NCBI RefSeq assembly: GCF_910596095.1
Contig: NC_056540.1
Span: 15,278,501 to 15,342,500, forward strand
Source of the DNA: Thunnus maccoyii
Lineage: Eukaryota; Chordata; Actinopteri; Scombriformes; Scombridae
DNA: 64,000 bases
Direction: 5' to 3'
Of the stretch, positions 35,614 to 47,439 are shown one piece after another (the stretch's first letter is position 1; the number at the start of each line of letters is the position of its first letter). The position numbers and the translations under genes were made by a program. Under the pieces are notes generated by a model. It saw nothing but the letters and a program-made list of their open reading frames with translations, did no database searches and had not been told where the DNA came from.

Positions 35614-38049
35614 TCACAATTCAACCATTGCGAAGGAGTTCTCTGGATGGTCCTTTATTCGTGGTCTGGTGGAGGTTTCAACTTTGTTGTATTTCTTCTT
35701 CTTCCAAGCAAAATAGATGGCAATCCCAACCAACAGAGAAAGTACAACAGCTGCTCGCAGACCGCATACAAGCAGCGAGTTATCTGTTCAGATACAGAGA
35801 CACAAAAATCATGTCAGGTTTGCACTGTGACAGCAAAGTTAATTTACAATTACCAAAGTACAACAGACGGTACTGGTCTTTGTGATGAGAGTGGAGCGTT
35901 TAATGGACACTATAATGTTAGTTAGTTTTCACTTATTAATGTACCATGATTCATCTCTGCTGGAGTTGGTCACAGTTTGATTAGAGTGTGATATTAGTGG
36001 AGGGTTTAATTGACACAATGATGCCAGTCTCCTTACCCGTAGTGTCTGTGATCATGGTAGGGGTTGTTGTTGGATCAATACACAGGGTGTTATTGGCTGA
36101 AAACACCCACTGTGATATGTTTGTCCCATCAGTTAAGGTGCAGTTGATGAATATGAAGCCTTCGGACAAAAAAACAGATCAACTGTGACTAATGTACAGT
36201 GTAATTATCAATTATCAAGCTGATTTCTAGTTATTTTCTATCTTACCACAGGTAGATTTCTTCTTTTCTTTTGAGACACTACTGATGTGATTCCTGACTG
36301 AGCAGACCAGTCGTCCTGAGACGTCTTGTTTCAGAGTGATGTTGTTGGTCTCATTATTTCCAGAGAAGAGCTGAGTGTCTGTCAGTGTGTGTCCATCCAG
36401 AGTCCATCTGTACTGAGGACTGTCCGCTCCCTCAGAGGAGCAGGACACCCTCATCTCTCCCTGGGACAGACACTCAGAGTCCAGCAGGACAGAGGACACA
36501 GGAGCTGAGAGAAACACACTCACATGACTTTTTAAAGTGGCCTTAAACATATTCAGTGTTTACAATGTAAATTCACATACAGAAGTACAGAATTAAACGA
36601 TTCAGGAAATGCAACGCTATACTGTAGTTATGTGGCAGACTTTGACTATTTCATGTGAAATGTTTGTTTGCAAAGGTAAAATGTTGAAATAGTATTTGTA
36701 TAGTAGTATGTGTATTTGTGTGAATTTACCCAGTTAATTTTCCAAAGTCATTTGTATTTTATTCATTAATTAACCTATAATTCAAATGATAAAGCTGTTG
36801 GTTTATTATGAATAATACAAATTAAATTGTGAGATTAATAATAGCAAAAGTAGTTATTTACCTTGAATAGACAACTGAAGAGTCCACTTTTCTGATTCAC
36901 GTCCATTTGAATCCAAGATTATAAGGGTATATTCAGCACCATCAGTCCTGATCAGATTATTTATCCTAAATGTTCCATTACTGGGAGTAAAAACGGATCT
37001 GTCCTTCATCTCATTAGACACAATCTTATCCTTTCTCCCAAGAAGTATTATTGTTGTTTTGTTTTTATTCCATTGGTATCTAAATATTTCTGAGGCGCTG
37101 TCCATCAGCTGGAGCACCACAGTTCCTCCCAGAGCTCCATAACACTGAGTTCTATTCTGTCTGCCATCACAGTAGGTTTCTACACCTGGAAAATAGAAAA
37201 ATAGTTTAAAAAAAATTTATTATCACAATTGTGGTCATTCCGTTTCAACTAAATTAATGACCGTGACAATGTTTTATGCAGGTGCAAATATTCATGTTTT
37301 AAAACAGAAACAACTCCGTCTCTCTCAGAGTACAGTTAGCATTACACGGACCTGTCAGTTAATAGTAATATTTAGTCACTTAGTCATTTAGATTAGTATA
37401 GTTTTAGTAAATTAACCTCAAACATTCATTACAAACTCATGCTGTGTTTTTTCACATCTACAGGACTTTATTTTGGAGATATGAACTTCTCGAAAAAAGT
37501 ATAAATTATATGTTTTGGGGCGAAACACATCTTAAGTTAAACTCTCAGTAATTTCAATGATGATTCCAATTAAAAAAACATACTGTTAGTATAAACATAA
37601 TATAACTGAGAGTTTTCTTGTTCATTTTTAGTTTAGTTTTTCTGAACTCTCAGTGAAGAAGTGCGTTCATCCTAAAATTTTAATTTAATAGATTCACCTG
37701 TAGTAGATAATAACTGTAATTTTTACTGTACATGCACATGGATGTGGAATTGATATCCAGATTTGCTATTGCTCTAAGAAACAACTTTTTGTGACATTTT
37801 TAAAAAACCTGATGGACCAAAGAGAAACAGAAACATCAGTTTCAAACTGCTGCAGTTGTCAATTGATTCTTAGAACTGGATTTATCTATAAAAGTGATCA
37901 TACTTGATCCTATAGCTGCATAAAAAGTCATAGTTTCACAACATGTTATTCATATAATGTTAAATCCAATATTAATGTGTCAAATAGTGAAACAGCTCAC
38001 CATGAGAGACTCAGAGCAGCATCACTAACAGTCCAACCACAGCTTCCAT
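35614..38049 (-). pseudogene. CD2/SLAM-like receptor gene C with activating-type membrane exon; several disabling changes
   Basis: Exons: 38049-38001 leader, 37185-36862 V, 36504-36247 C2, 36159-about 35933 stalk, 35783-35614 membrane plus tail. V and C2 are open and close to gene A. The last exon differs from A, B and D: it encodes SLLVCGLRAAVVLSLLVGIA, a span with an Arg in its outer third, then YFAWKKKKYNKV and a short tail ending FAMVEL with no ITIM. Arg or Lys in that position pairs with acidic adaptors (FcR-gamma, CD3-zeta, DAP12 type) in known activating receptors. Lesions: TGA at leader codon 13 (GGA in A), an in-frame TAA in the stalk after a 16-bp insertion, and loss of the stalk donor GT. 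Skipping the stalk exon would keep phase, but the leader stop remains. The activating role is inferred from the exon only. Confidence 0.75.
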
Positions 38050-38232
38050 GTCTCCTCACTGTTCAGCCTCTGTTGACCCAGTCAGCAGCTTTCAGACAAA
38101 CTTCTCTATTTTATTGAATAGAAAACATGAACATCCTTCATCGAACAGCCTGAAATACAGTCCTGTATGTGATCGGCTTCAGAGGAGAACGTGTGGCGAC
38201 TTTGACCAAGCAGAGCGTTGTTTTATGTTCAT

Positions 38233-38266
38233 CTTTTTATAGACAGAGAGGGGAAAAAGGAAGTGG
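38233..38266 (-). promoter_or_regulatory. Putative promoter of gene C: TATA-like box plus ETS/PU.1-type site
   Basis: TATAAAAAG (38241-38233, minus) and CCACTTCCTTTT (plus 38255-38266); the element survives although the coding region is damaged. Confidence 0.45.
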
Positions 38267-40117
38267 TTCTCTGTGTTACTTCTCTTTTTAACCTCCAACA
38301 TGACAGAGAGCCTTCATATGAACCCACTGACAGGTCATTATTATAACAGCATGTTGAGCTCATAAAAACACAACAAACTGTATTTTAAATTCAGGTTAAT
38401 CATTTAAGTCTCCAGTCATGAAATAGGCAATATATGCAAAGTACAAGACATATATTGTATCTGAGTGATGGAGAATAATATTCAGTTCAACTTAAAAGCT
38501 TCATAAGAAGAAATTTCAGGTAAACAGTTAAATATTATGTTAACTGAATATGAAGGATTGTGATCAACTTAAACATCATTTAGTAATTTATATCAGTGTG
38601 AGGATTTGAGTTTTTATCTTGTGATTTTGAATACTTTGCAATAATAATGCAATAATTATTACTTTTTTAAACATCATCCTCTAGATACAGTGGCAGAACA
38701 GCATATTGTATAGCTTTAGACTTTTTTTATCGATCATTTAATTTCTTTGTGTCCTTTAATTGTTGCCTTTATTTTAGTAAAGGCTATTTGCAATAATATC
38801 CTTATAAGACCACATAAAATGTTTAATCTCTAAACCAATCTACAGCCACAGGAACATTGTTATGTCTATTGTCAAATGACTTCATCTCTTGTCCATGAAC
38901 CACTGAAAAATAAGGTTAAAAAAAAGCAACAATATGCCATAATTCCTAAATTCATTGACAAACTGAATCAAACTGAATAACGCATTATTCTGCCATCAAA
39001 CTGGGATTTGGTGATGACAACCGTTCAACATCTTGACTATTTATATTTATGGGGAAATTGATTAGAAGACAGTTTAGCACAAGCAAGTCTTTGGATTATT
39101 AAAACTGTCAAACCAAACTTCACTTTAAGACATTTTTGTTTATATAACAGTTGGTGTGAGTGATGGTTGTGGCTGTTGTCATTCACTACATGGCAAAGAA
39201 AGAAGATTATTCAAATCTACTGATTACTTCAGTTCCTCATTTGTTACAGAAAAACATGCAACAAGGTGCAAAAATAATGACATTCACACTGTGCAGCACT
39301 ATGCTGTTGACCAGCATTGGTGTCACATCATTTGTCCGTTACGTTCCTGGTGTCAAGCTCAACTTTGTCACATCATCCTCCTTCTCTCCCTCCTGACATT
39401 GCACTCACAGCAATAAACATACATACAGTATTTTACACCCAATATTAGAAGGTCAGAGAGTTTCAGTAAAGTATAATAACTCTGTGATGTAGAGTAATGT
39501 ATTGCTCAGTATGCTCTATTGATCATTATTTTACCTTAAACTGAAGCATATAAACATTTGATCTATTTTTGCTGGTCTCAGCAGAGTTTTATGAATACAG
39601 AACTATCTATAAATAATCATGACGCCTCTGTAAACCAGCAGAGGGAAACCTCACACCTACTTATACTAGTGATGAGACTGGAGGGTTTATTCAGTTCTCA
39701 GCAGGCATTAAAGGTAAAATCTGTGATAAAAATGTCAACAAAAGGGCAGCTATATAAATACAAAACTGATTAAACTCATTAATTGTTTCTAAATTTATAA
39801 CAGCATTAGAAAGCAACTACGTTAAAGCTCTTACTGTTTAATGCTTTGAAAGGTTTGTTTACATCAGTAATGTGTGTAAACATGGGAGCAAATCAGAGGG
39901 GTGTTCCATCAACGCAGCTAAAGAAAGCTGCACGTACTTGATATAGCCTGGATTCAATTAACGTCAACTTTCACTTAAGCCTCAACCTGTTCCACTAATA
40001 TGATTCAGCCGTGTCAAGTCAATGCTAAATCTAGCCATGCTTGAACAATCATCATGTGTGCGTGTGTACGGGGTACATAAGCAGCCCCGAACAGTCGAGT
40101 GTTGAAAAGATGATACT
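38267..40117. other. Upstream flank of gene C running into Harbinger DNA
   Basis: Matches 9813-14017 with two large deletions: the CT-tract/exon-like block (a gap of about 560 bp at 38877, between aaatg microhomologies) and about 1.2 kb at 39863. The LTR empty site is at about 39343-39350. No gene. Confidence 0.5.
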
Positions 40118-40640
40118 ATGTTGCAAAAATTGAGGAAAAGAAGAGCTGCATTCTTTTCAGCAGTGGAACAAACCCTGCTGATGAAATTATAGAAATTATA
40201 TGAAGAATATAAAGACGTCATCACTGAAAAGAGCAATACTGTTGCAATCAACAAGGTGAGGGAGATGGCTTGGCAAACAGTTGCAAACAGATTAAATGCA
40301 TAAATTATACAAACATACTTATTGTTTCATTTGTATTTATTAATAAATGAACATTCAGATCACTAGATACTTTAAGACTGTGGCTATATAATCAGTAGGC
40401 TAGATAACATCAGATATATGTTTAAAACAATGGTATAGGCTATCTTAGGAGAACTGACATAACTACAATGCATTTACTGTTATTTGGTCAGTTTGGTGTA
40501 GTGTGTGAAGCTTCTCTGACCCTTGACCTATATTCATTCTTCACTGTTGCATCTCAACAGGAACAATCTGAACAGCCAAAACAGAACCAGGCAACAAGTC
40601 AAAATACAATACAAAAACATTTTCCAGAGTGGTAAGTAGC
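40118..40640 (+). pseudogene. Myb/SANT-like Harbinger partner gene, truncated (unit II)
   Basis: Exon 1 (40118-about 40302) reads MLQKLRKRRAAFFSAVEQTL, then a TAG, then YEEYKDVITEKSNTV and AREMAWQTVANRLNA-like helices. A second exon (40561-about 40632) gives ATSQNTIQK-like sequence in the shifted frame, corresponding to QQVKIQYKNIFQS. Everything after its donor is deleted up to the transposase at about 40650. The first stop of the unit I copy is absent here, so that nonsense arose later. Confidence 0.55.
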
Positions 40641-40644
40641 CACT

Positions 40645-41542
40645 CTGGTAGTGGGACTGTTATGCAGAACCCTGGCATCATGTACAGAGCCTGGATGGCC
40701 CACAAACACATCCAAGAATCTGCCTCTTGCATTTCATATGGCCTGCATTTGTATGGATGGAAAAAGCTTGTCAGCACGGTGCAGGTTCCCTGGAGCTCTA
40801 ATATGAATGTGGCATCCATCTATGGCACCAGCAGCATGGGCAAAAGCAGGACTCCGTGCAAGTTCACTGAAGCCTTGGGCAATGGTGTGAAGCTCCTGTG
40901 GCGATGGCAGTGAAATTACAGTTGAGAGTTTGGCTTTTATGTCCCTGCTGACTCTGTGGATCATATTGTGCACAGTGATCCTGGGAATTCCAAATGCAGA
41001 GTTGACCACAGAGAGTGATAGCCCATGGGCCAAACTATACAGGAACACAAGAACCTACATCTCCTGGCCCCAACTGTGGTGAGGTAATTAATTGAATCAA
41101 GTATGCCACAGTTGTTCGATTTAGACGAAAGTCCTTCTTGACGCAGACGTCTGGATTACCGTACGACAGCATTATAGGGGTGGCATCATTTAACTGCATG
41201 TACAGCCCTCTGTCCGTCTGGAAAAAACAGAATAACAGACTAAATGTTATTTGAATACTTTCAACACATCCAACATTCATCCACTTAGGTGATAGCATAT
41301 GTATAGGCCTGTAGAAATGATGTTGTTACAATAAATAATTTATAGAACTTACTAAAGAAGAAGAATATTCTACATAAAGATTAGATATGAATATACCACT
41401 GCTACAAAAAAACAACACAAAAAAAAAAGAAAGAAAAAAGGTGCAAGTACCTTTCTCTGGTGCATCAACGCTAAAAGGCGCCTTAACGTCCATGCCTTCT
41501 GGAGGCTCTGTTCCTCTGATCATCCAACAGCCAGTGGATCAT
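40645..41542 (-). pseudogene. HARBI1-like transposase relic, copy H2 (unit II, internally deleted)
   Basis: Exon 1 41542-41451, exon 2 41217 to the deletion at about 40645. It keeps QLNDATPIMLSYGNPDVCVK, a TAG in QEM*VLVF, SAFGIPRITVHNMIHRVSRD and AIDGCHIHIRAPGNLHRADK with the first Asp. It has the same TGA at 40734-40736 as the other copies. The C-terminal half with the final Glu is gone, fused to Myb-gene intron DNA. Inactive. Confidence 0.8.
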
Positions 41543-42513
41543 GGCAACAGTTGCCGCTCCCGAAAGACACTGATAACATTTCTACAAAATGAAAGACAAA
41601 GACAGTGACAACCCACAGAGACATTGGGCCCTTTTTTCCTACAGTTACAAGGCCAGCACTGGGCAAAAAGCAGTCAGCAGTTATCTCATCTCTCCCTTTG
41701 ACAGACACTCAGCAAGACAGAGAAGTAGCTGAGAGAAACACACTCAGATGACTTTTAATTATAACACATTCTCAGTCAATCTATACCGTTACTGATGAAT
41801 AACAAGGCAAACATAAAATAAAAATATACTGTAGGATATCTATCAATATTACTAAATTACCCTGCAGGCAAAAAAGGCTCTTTACCTTGAATGGACAATT
41901 GTAGAGTCCGTTGTTCTGATTCACATCCATCTGAATCAAAGATTTGAAGGGTATATTCACCACCATCAGTCATTCTCAGGTTTTTTATCCTAAACATTCC
42001 ATTACTGGGAGCAAAGATGGATCTGCCCTCTATCAGATTAGACACAATCTTATCCTTTCTCCCGTCAAGTATTTTTCAAGTTTTGTTTTTATTCCATTGG
42101 TATTTAAATATTTCTGAGGCTTTGTCCATCAGCTGGAGCACCACAGTTCCTCCCAGAGCTCCAAAACACTGCATCTCCATCCTGTCTGCCATCACAGTGG
42201 GTTTCAATACCTGGAAAAATAGAAAAATACATTTTTAAAAATGTTCACAATTGTGGTCATTCCATTTCTACAAAATTAAAGACTATGACAATGTTTAAGG
42301 TATGTACAAATATTCATGTTTTAAATGGAAAAATTAAGCATGTTATGCTTTTTGTGATTTTCTGTCAGTTTTATACTGTTATGATATTGTATGTCTGTGT
42401 TAAATATGGTCGAAGTTCCAAAACTTGAGGTTAATGTATATAGAAAAGCTCCCTGCAAGTCAAAATCCAGGGCTTCAGTCTACGCAGACGCTTTGTTCGT
42501 GTTGTTTTTTTCT

Positions 42514-42770
42514 GGTCGTGTCTAGATGGCAACCATAGATTTGTGAAACCCTCACCAGAATTGTAAGGAAGTAGTAATTTTAACCAACACCACGTTTCAA
42601 ATGATCATTTTAAACCAAACCATTATCTTTCCCTAACTCAAGTGGTTTTTGTACCTGAACCTAACCAGAGCTTAACCTTACCGTTGTCACATCATAAAAC
42701 AGCGAGACAAGAATATCTTGAAGCTACTCTAGAGTGTTTCACTAACCTAAAGTTACCATCTAGACATGAC
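42514..42770. mobile_element. Short inverted-repeat element
   Basis: Arms gtcgtgtctagatggcaac (left) and the inverse of gttaccatctagacatgac (right) match at 17 of 19 positions, about 256 bp apart. Only the right arm survives in unit I (about 19561-19580), showing the deletion there. No coding. Confidence 0.5.
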
Positions 42771-43800
42771 TGTTTTTTCTACCTTAAACTTTTGTTAGTT
42801 CCATACTCTTTGTTGCTAAGGTTGTTGCTAAGGTTTTTCTATGTATTGTTTGTGTTGTTCACTCTCATATTTCAGCTCAGATTTCATCTCCAACATGTAC
42901 AGATGTATGTGAGAAGTTGGCATTTGGAGTAAAGAATGAGAAAAATAAGTGAAATCCAACTACTATAGTTTGTTTCATGGTTTGTTGACGTAGCATCCTG
43001 AGATGGCGGAAGTCTGCCACTTCCAAGAGCTGGCCAATCAGAACAGAGTGGGCTCATAAGGAGGGGGTCTTAAGTAAGAAGTTTCTTAACTGTAAAACAT
43101 GCAAAGATATTCCAGTAAAGCCCCAGATTAAAAATATAAACCTGTAAATGTGTGTCATATGTCCCCTTTAAGTTTGCTGCACTCTGTCTCTCTCAGAGCA
43201 CATTTAGCATTACATGGGCCTGTCAGTTATAATGTTTCACTGTAGTACATTTAGTTATTTACTTTAGTCTAGTTTTACTAAATTAACCTCTCCTAGTCAT
43301 TACAAACTCATGCTGTGTTTTTTACTACAGAACTTTAAATCTGAGGTTTTCCAAAGATACCAAATTATATGTTGGAGGAGGAAACTTTGTATAAAATGAT
43401 ACACAAGACATCTGAAGTTCAACTCTCAGTAATTTCTATGGGGCTCCCAATAAAATAATAAAAACATAGTGTTAGTGTTGGCATGATACAACTGAGTGTA
43501 TTGTTTTTTGTTTTTTACTTGAGAAAAAACTGAAAGGACGAGAGAAAATTAAATATCGGAGGAGAAGAAGTCCTTAAATCCTTAAAGTATAATGTAATAC
43601 ATTCATCTGTAGTGGACAATAATTGTATTTGTTTCTGTACATGCACACTGATGTGGAATTTAATCTCCGTATTCTCTATTGCTCTATGAAACAACTTTTT
43701 TTTTAAAAAAAAGGTTTTTTATGTTTATGGTGAATGAAACTCGTCACACAAAGTTTCAGCCGTCTGAGGCTCATTAAGAGCTATTTGTGTTTGTGCATGG

Positions 43801-43983
43801 ATGAGGCCAAACTATATCAGTGTTGAACAGGACATAAACAGTGAAAAGGACAAAGTGGTTTGCAGGTTTGCCACTTTGAAGGAGAGGAGGATGAAATTTC
43901 TAAAAGGGACTCTGAAACGTACAAAGTTTGTTAAACTGTTCGGATTATTTTGTTCTATGGAGGATATTACACAAATGGACTAA
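43801..43983 (+). other. Second copy of the open frame seen at 20575-20832, truncated
   Basis: The frame MRPNYISVEQDINSEKDKVV ends in TAA after TQMD, where the unit I copy continues for 25 more codons. Lack of conservation of the end argues against a functional protein. Confidence 0.35.
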
Positions 43984-45530
43984 CGTTACACTAAACTACA
44001 GCGGTCTGAGCAGGGACAACAACCGGTGAGTGAAACATCCATAATTAGTCTTTATTAACTTAAATTTTAGTTATGAAGAAATCAGTCAGACTATTAGATT
44101 TATCTGTTGTTTAACTCCGCATTTGCCGCATCTCAGCACCTGTCTGTGTCACTGCCTGTGGTGTTGTAGACTGTCCACTTTGTATTTGAATAAGTTGTAG
44201 ACTGCCGTCTCTATTTTATGTTTATGTTATTCCCATGTAAGACAGACATGGTACTGAGACAGTGCATCTGGCTTGTTGCTGTCTATTGGCGGTGGTGCTG
44301 AACTGTTTGTCAATCAATGTATGTAGAGCTCCGCATGCTGTCCTCAGTACTGAAACATTTGAACGTGGCTGGTGACCTGTTGTTTGGCTTCACTGTATGT
44401 TTGCATAGACATAGGCTTGCTTGGCTCAATGATAATTTGTGATTATGGATAGCATATATCAGCTATATTTTACAGCTGTGAATTTTAAAATGACTTTATT
44501 AGAAGGGCCCCTTGAGAATGCTTCGCCCCCTCTGTGCTGAGAGTCTAGCTCCGCCCCTGTCAAGACCCCACAGGTGGATTCCAGTTCATTTGAGCTGCAT
44601 AACACGTCATTGAAGAACTACTCACTATACTTGATCCTACTTGACAAAATGTCACAGTTGCACAACATGTTACTCACATAACGTTAAATCAATATTAATA
44701 TGTCAAATAGTGAAACAGCTCACCATGAGAGACTCCGAGCAGCATCACCAACAGTCCAACCACAGCCTCCATGTCTCCTCACTGTTCAGCCTCAGGAGAA
44801 CGTGTGGAAACTTTGACCAAGCAGAGCGTTGTTTCTATTCATCTTTTTATAGATAGAGAGAGAAAAAGGAAGTGGTTTACCTCCAACATGACCGAGAGCC
44901 TTCATATGTGTGATGGACTCGGTGGATGAAAAGAAAACATCCCTCCTTCCTTCACACTGAAAGAGGATTTGAGACTGACAGCTGACTTTTCTAAAATATC
45001 CAATATCAACAGTCACAAAAATAGATCTTATTATGTCCAGGTGATACTGTAAAACGTGTCATCTCTCTGTCTCACCATTGTGACAAAATAAGCATTTATA
45101 TGATATATTGTGGCTCATAATTCTCATCTCTAAATCAATGATAACGAGTCAAATTTGAACCCACTGACAGGTCATTATTACAACAGCATGTTGAGCTCAT
45201 AAAAAATCAGCAAACTGTATTTTAAATTCAGGTTAATCATTAAAGTCTCCAGTCATGAAAAAGGCATAGTGATATATATGCAAAGTGCAAGGCATATATT
45301 GTATCTGAGAGAATAATATTCAGTTCAACTTAAAGCTTCATAAATTTCAGGTAAACATTGAAGGTTATATAGTGGAAAAGTAACGCACACCAAGGGTTGT
45401 AGTGAGGTGCTGATCACTGGAAGCAGATTCAAAAGCAGGAAAGATGTGTTGCACACTCTGGCTCCATATGTATTTTCTTTTTCATTATGATGACGTTTTG
45501 ACCCTCAGGCCTTCATCCATGATTGTTGAT

Positions 45531-47060
45531 TTGAGGCGTCTTGTTTCAGAGTGATGTTGTTGGTCTCTTTATTTCCAGAGAGGAGCTGAATACAAGAGCG
45601 GAAGAAGAGGAGAGGGTTGGGTGGTATTTATACGATTGCCGGAAGTAGCGTAGTTGAGGTGTGGTCCTGCTCCTGAAACTTCACTTAATAGCTTCAATAA
45701 AATTCTAAACAAAACATGTATAATAATATTACATTTTTAAGTTCTGCTGCAGCCATAAAAACATGGTGTCTTATAGTGTTGAATAGTTCAGTCATGGTAA
45801 GTGTCATGAAGCTGCATGTGTGTGTGTTGGAACAGTGTCATACAGTATTTTTTTTAGAGGAACTTAAGAAAATGTTGGTGGGACATTCAGTGTTCAATGG
45901 GTCAGCTAATGATATCAAATTTTAAATGAATTTTTAAAATTAAAATATAAAAATATCATGATGATATTCGACCTGTTATGTTTTAAGTGTAAAACAGATC
46001 ACAGTACTCAGACAGGAAATTGGTCTGTACACAGATATGTGACCACAAAATATTTGCTTATATGCACAAACTAAAATTCGCTCTTCCCATACAAGCAAAT
46101 ACAGTAAAACTATATTTCTGGAGTCATTGTGATAATTATTACTCAGCAGCATTGTGAGATGTTTTCATTCTTCCTCACAGATTCAGTGAGAATACAAAAG
46201 ATATTGCATATCTCCAGGTTTCTTAAGATTTGATTATGATCATTTAGTCAGTTCTGATCTTTGGTTAGTGGAGAAATTAGTCCATTTTTGTGTAAGTCAG
46301 TGATCACACTTACTTGGAACAAGCCACTGGTTTATTACGTCTAAAAAAAACAAATCATATGAACAGAGAGCCTACATGTAAGACTGCCCTAGACAGAGCA
46401 TAGAGCGCGTTGATTGGCTTAGCCGTAAACACATCTACAGGTACGATGGCTCATAATGAACAAACAGAACAATCATCTAACTAAATGATCTACAGTAAGT
46501 GAGAGGGTTTCCACTGTTCAAATTAAATTGAATTAATTTTGTGCTCTCAACTGATATTTGTAAAATTCTTTCATTTGGATCTCACTTTCAAAAATTTCAT
46601 TAGCATTTACTTGCTCCGCAACCTGTGATTTCAAATTTAACCCACCGGAAGCTTTCAGATTGTAACAACTTCAAACCATTTACTGGCAGTCGATCGCAGC
46701 TCTAAACTATCACTAAACTTTGTGTTGTGTGTCATACTCAGTAATGAACAGGCTATGCATGTGAAACTAATCCCTGAAATCCTAGTTGTCAGTTGATTCT
46801 TGTTTGTTAAAAGTGTTTATTTTGTCAAAGCTGTTTTCTAGCCTGGAACAGTATTTAAGCTGCTTCAGTTAGGATGATGTCAAACTTTACTTATTGACTA
46901 AAAGTGATCTTGTGACTCCATAAAATCAACAATAATGATTTCTAATTTAACATAAAACATCTTTTTGCACAATATCAAATCCAACATTAACATAATAGTG
47001 AAACAGCTCACTATGAGAGACTCCGAGTAGCATCACCAACAGTCCAACCACAGCTTCCAT
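45531..47060 (-). pseudogene. CD2/SLAM-like receptor relic P2 (unit II)
   Basis: Leader exon 47060-47012 (MEAVVGLLVMLLGVSH, donor kept) and a C2 fragment at 45592-45531 (LLSGNKETNNITLKQD). Same structure as 22268-23800. No other exons. Confidence 0.75.
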
Positions 47061-47439
47061 GTCTCCTCACTGTTCAGCCTCTGTTGACCCAGTCAGCAGC
47101 TTTCAGACAAACTTCTCTACTTTATTGAATAGAAAACATGAACATCCTACACTGAACAGCCTGAAATGTCTTCTGTTAGAGATCAACCTCAGAGAAGAAG
47201 GTGTACAAAAAGTGTTGAATTCAGCTACAGGGTTTATAGGTGGAGAGATGGAAAGGAAGTGAAACTTGACACGGTCGTTACTTACAAGAAAGAAAACCAG
47301 ACACCAACTTCTTCCTGTGGTCTTTATGTTGTCATGACTTCTTCATCTCCTCCATCTTTCTTGTCCTACTCAACAGTCACAGACATATCATTAAGCCTAT
47401 GACAAACAAAACTCTGATACTATACTTAACACTAACCTT

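Larger units (their letters stand above)
41700..44772 (-). pseudogene. CD2/SLAM-like receptor relic P1 (unit II)
   Basis: Leader exon 44772-44724 (MEAVVGLLVMLLGVSHG, intact). V exon 42210-41886 at full length but 325 bp: a 1-bp insertion near DGRQDGDAV and further changes break the frame, while the 3' half (SNLIEGRSIFAPSNGMFRIK) is readable. A C2 fragment lies at about 41745-41700. It is the more complete sister of the 19-21.5 kb relic. There are no stalk, membrane or tail exons. Confidence 0.8.
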
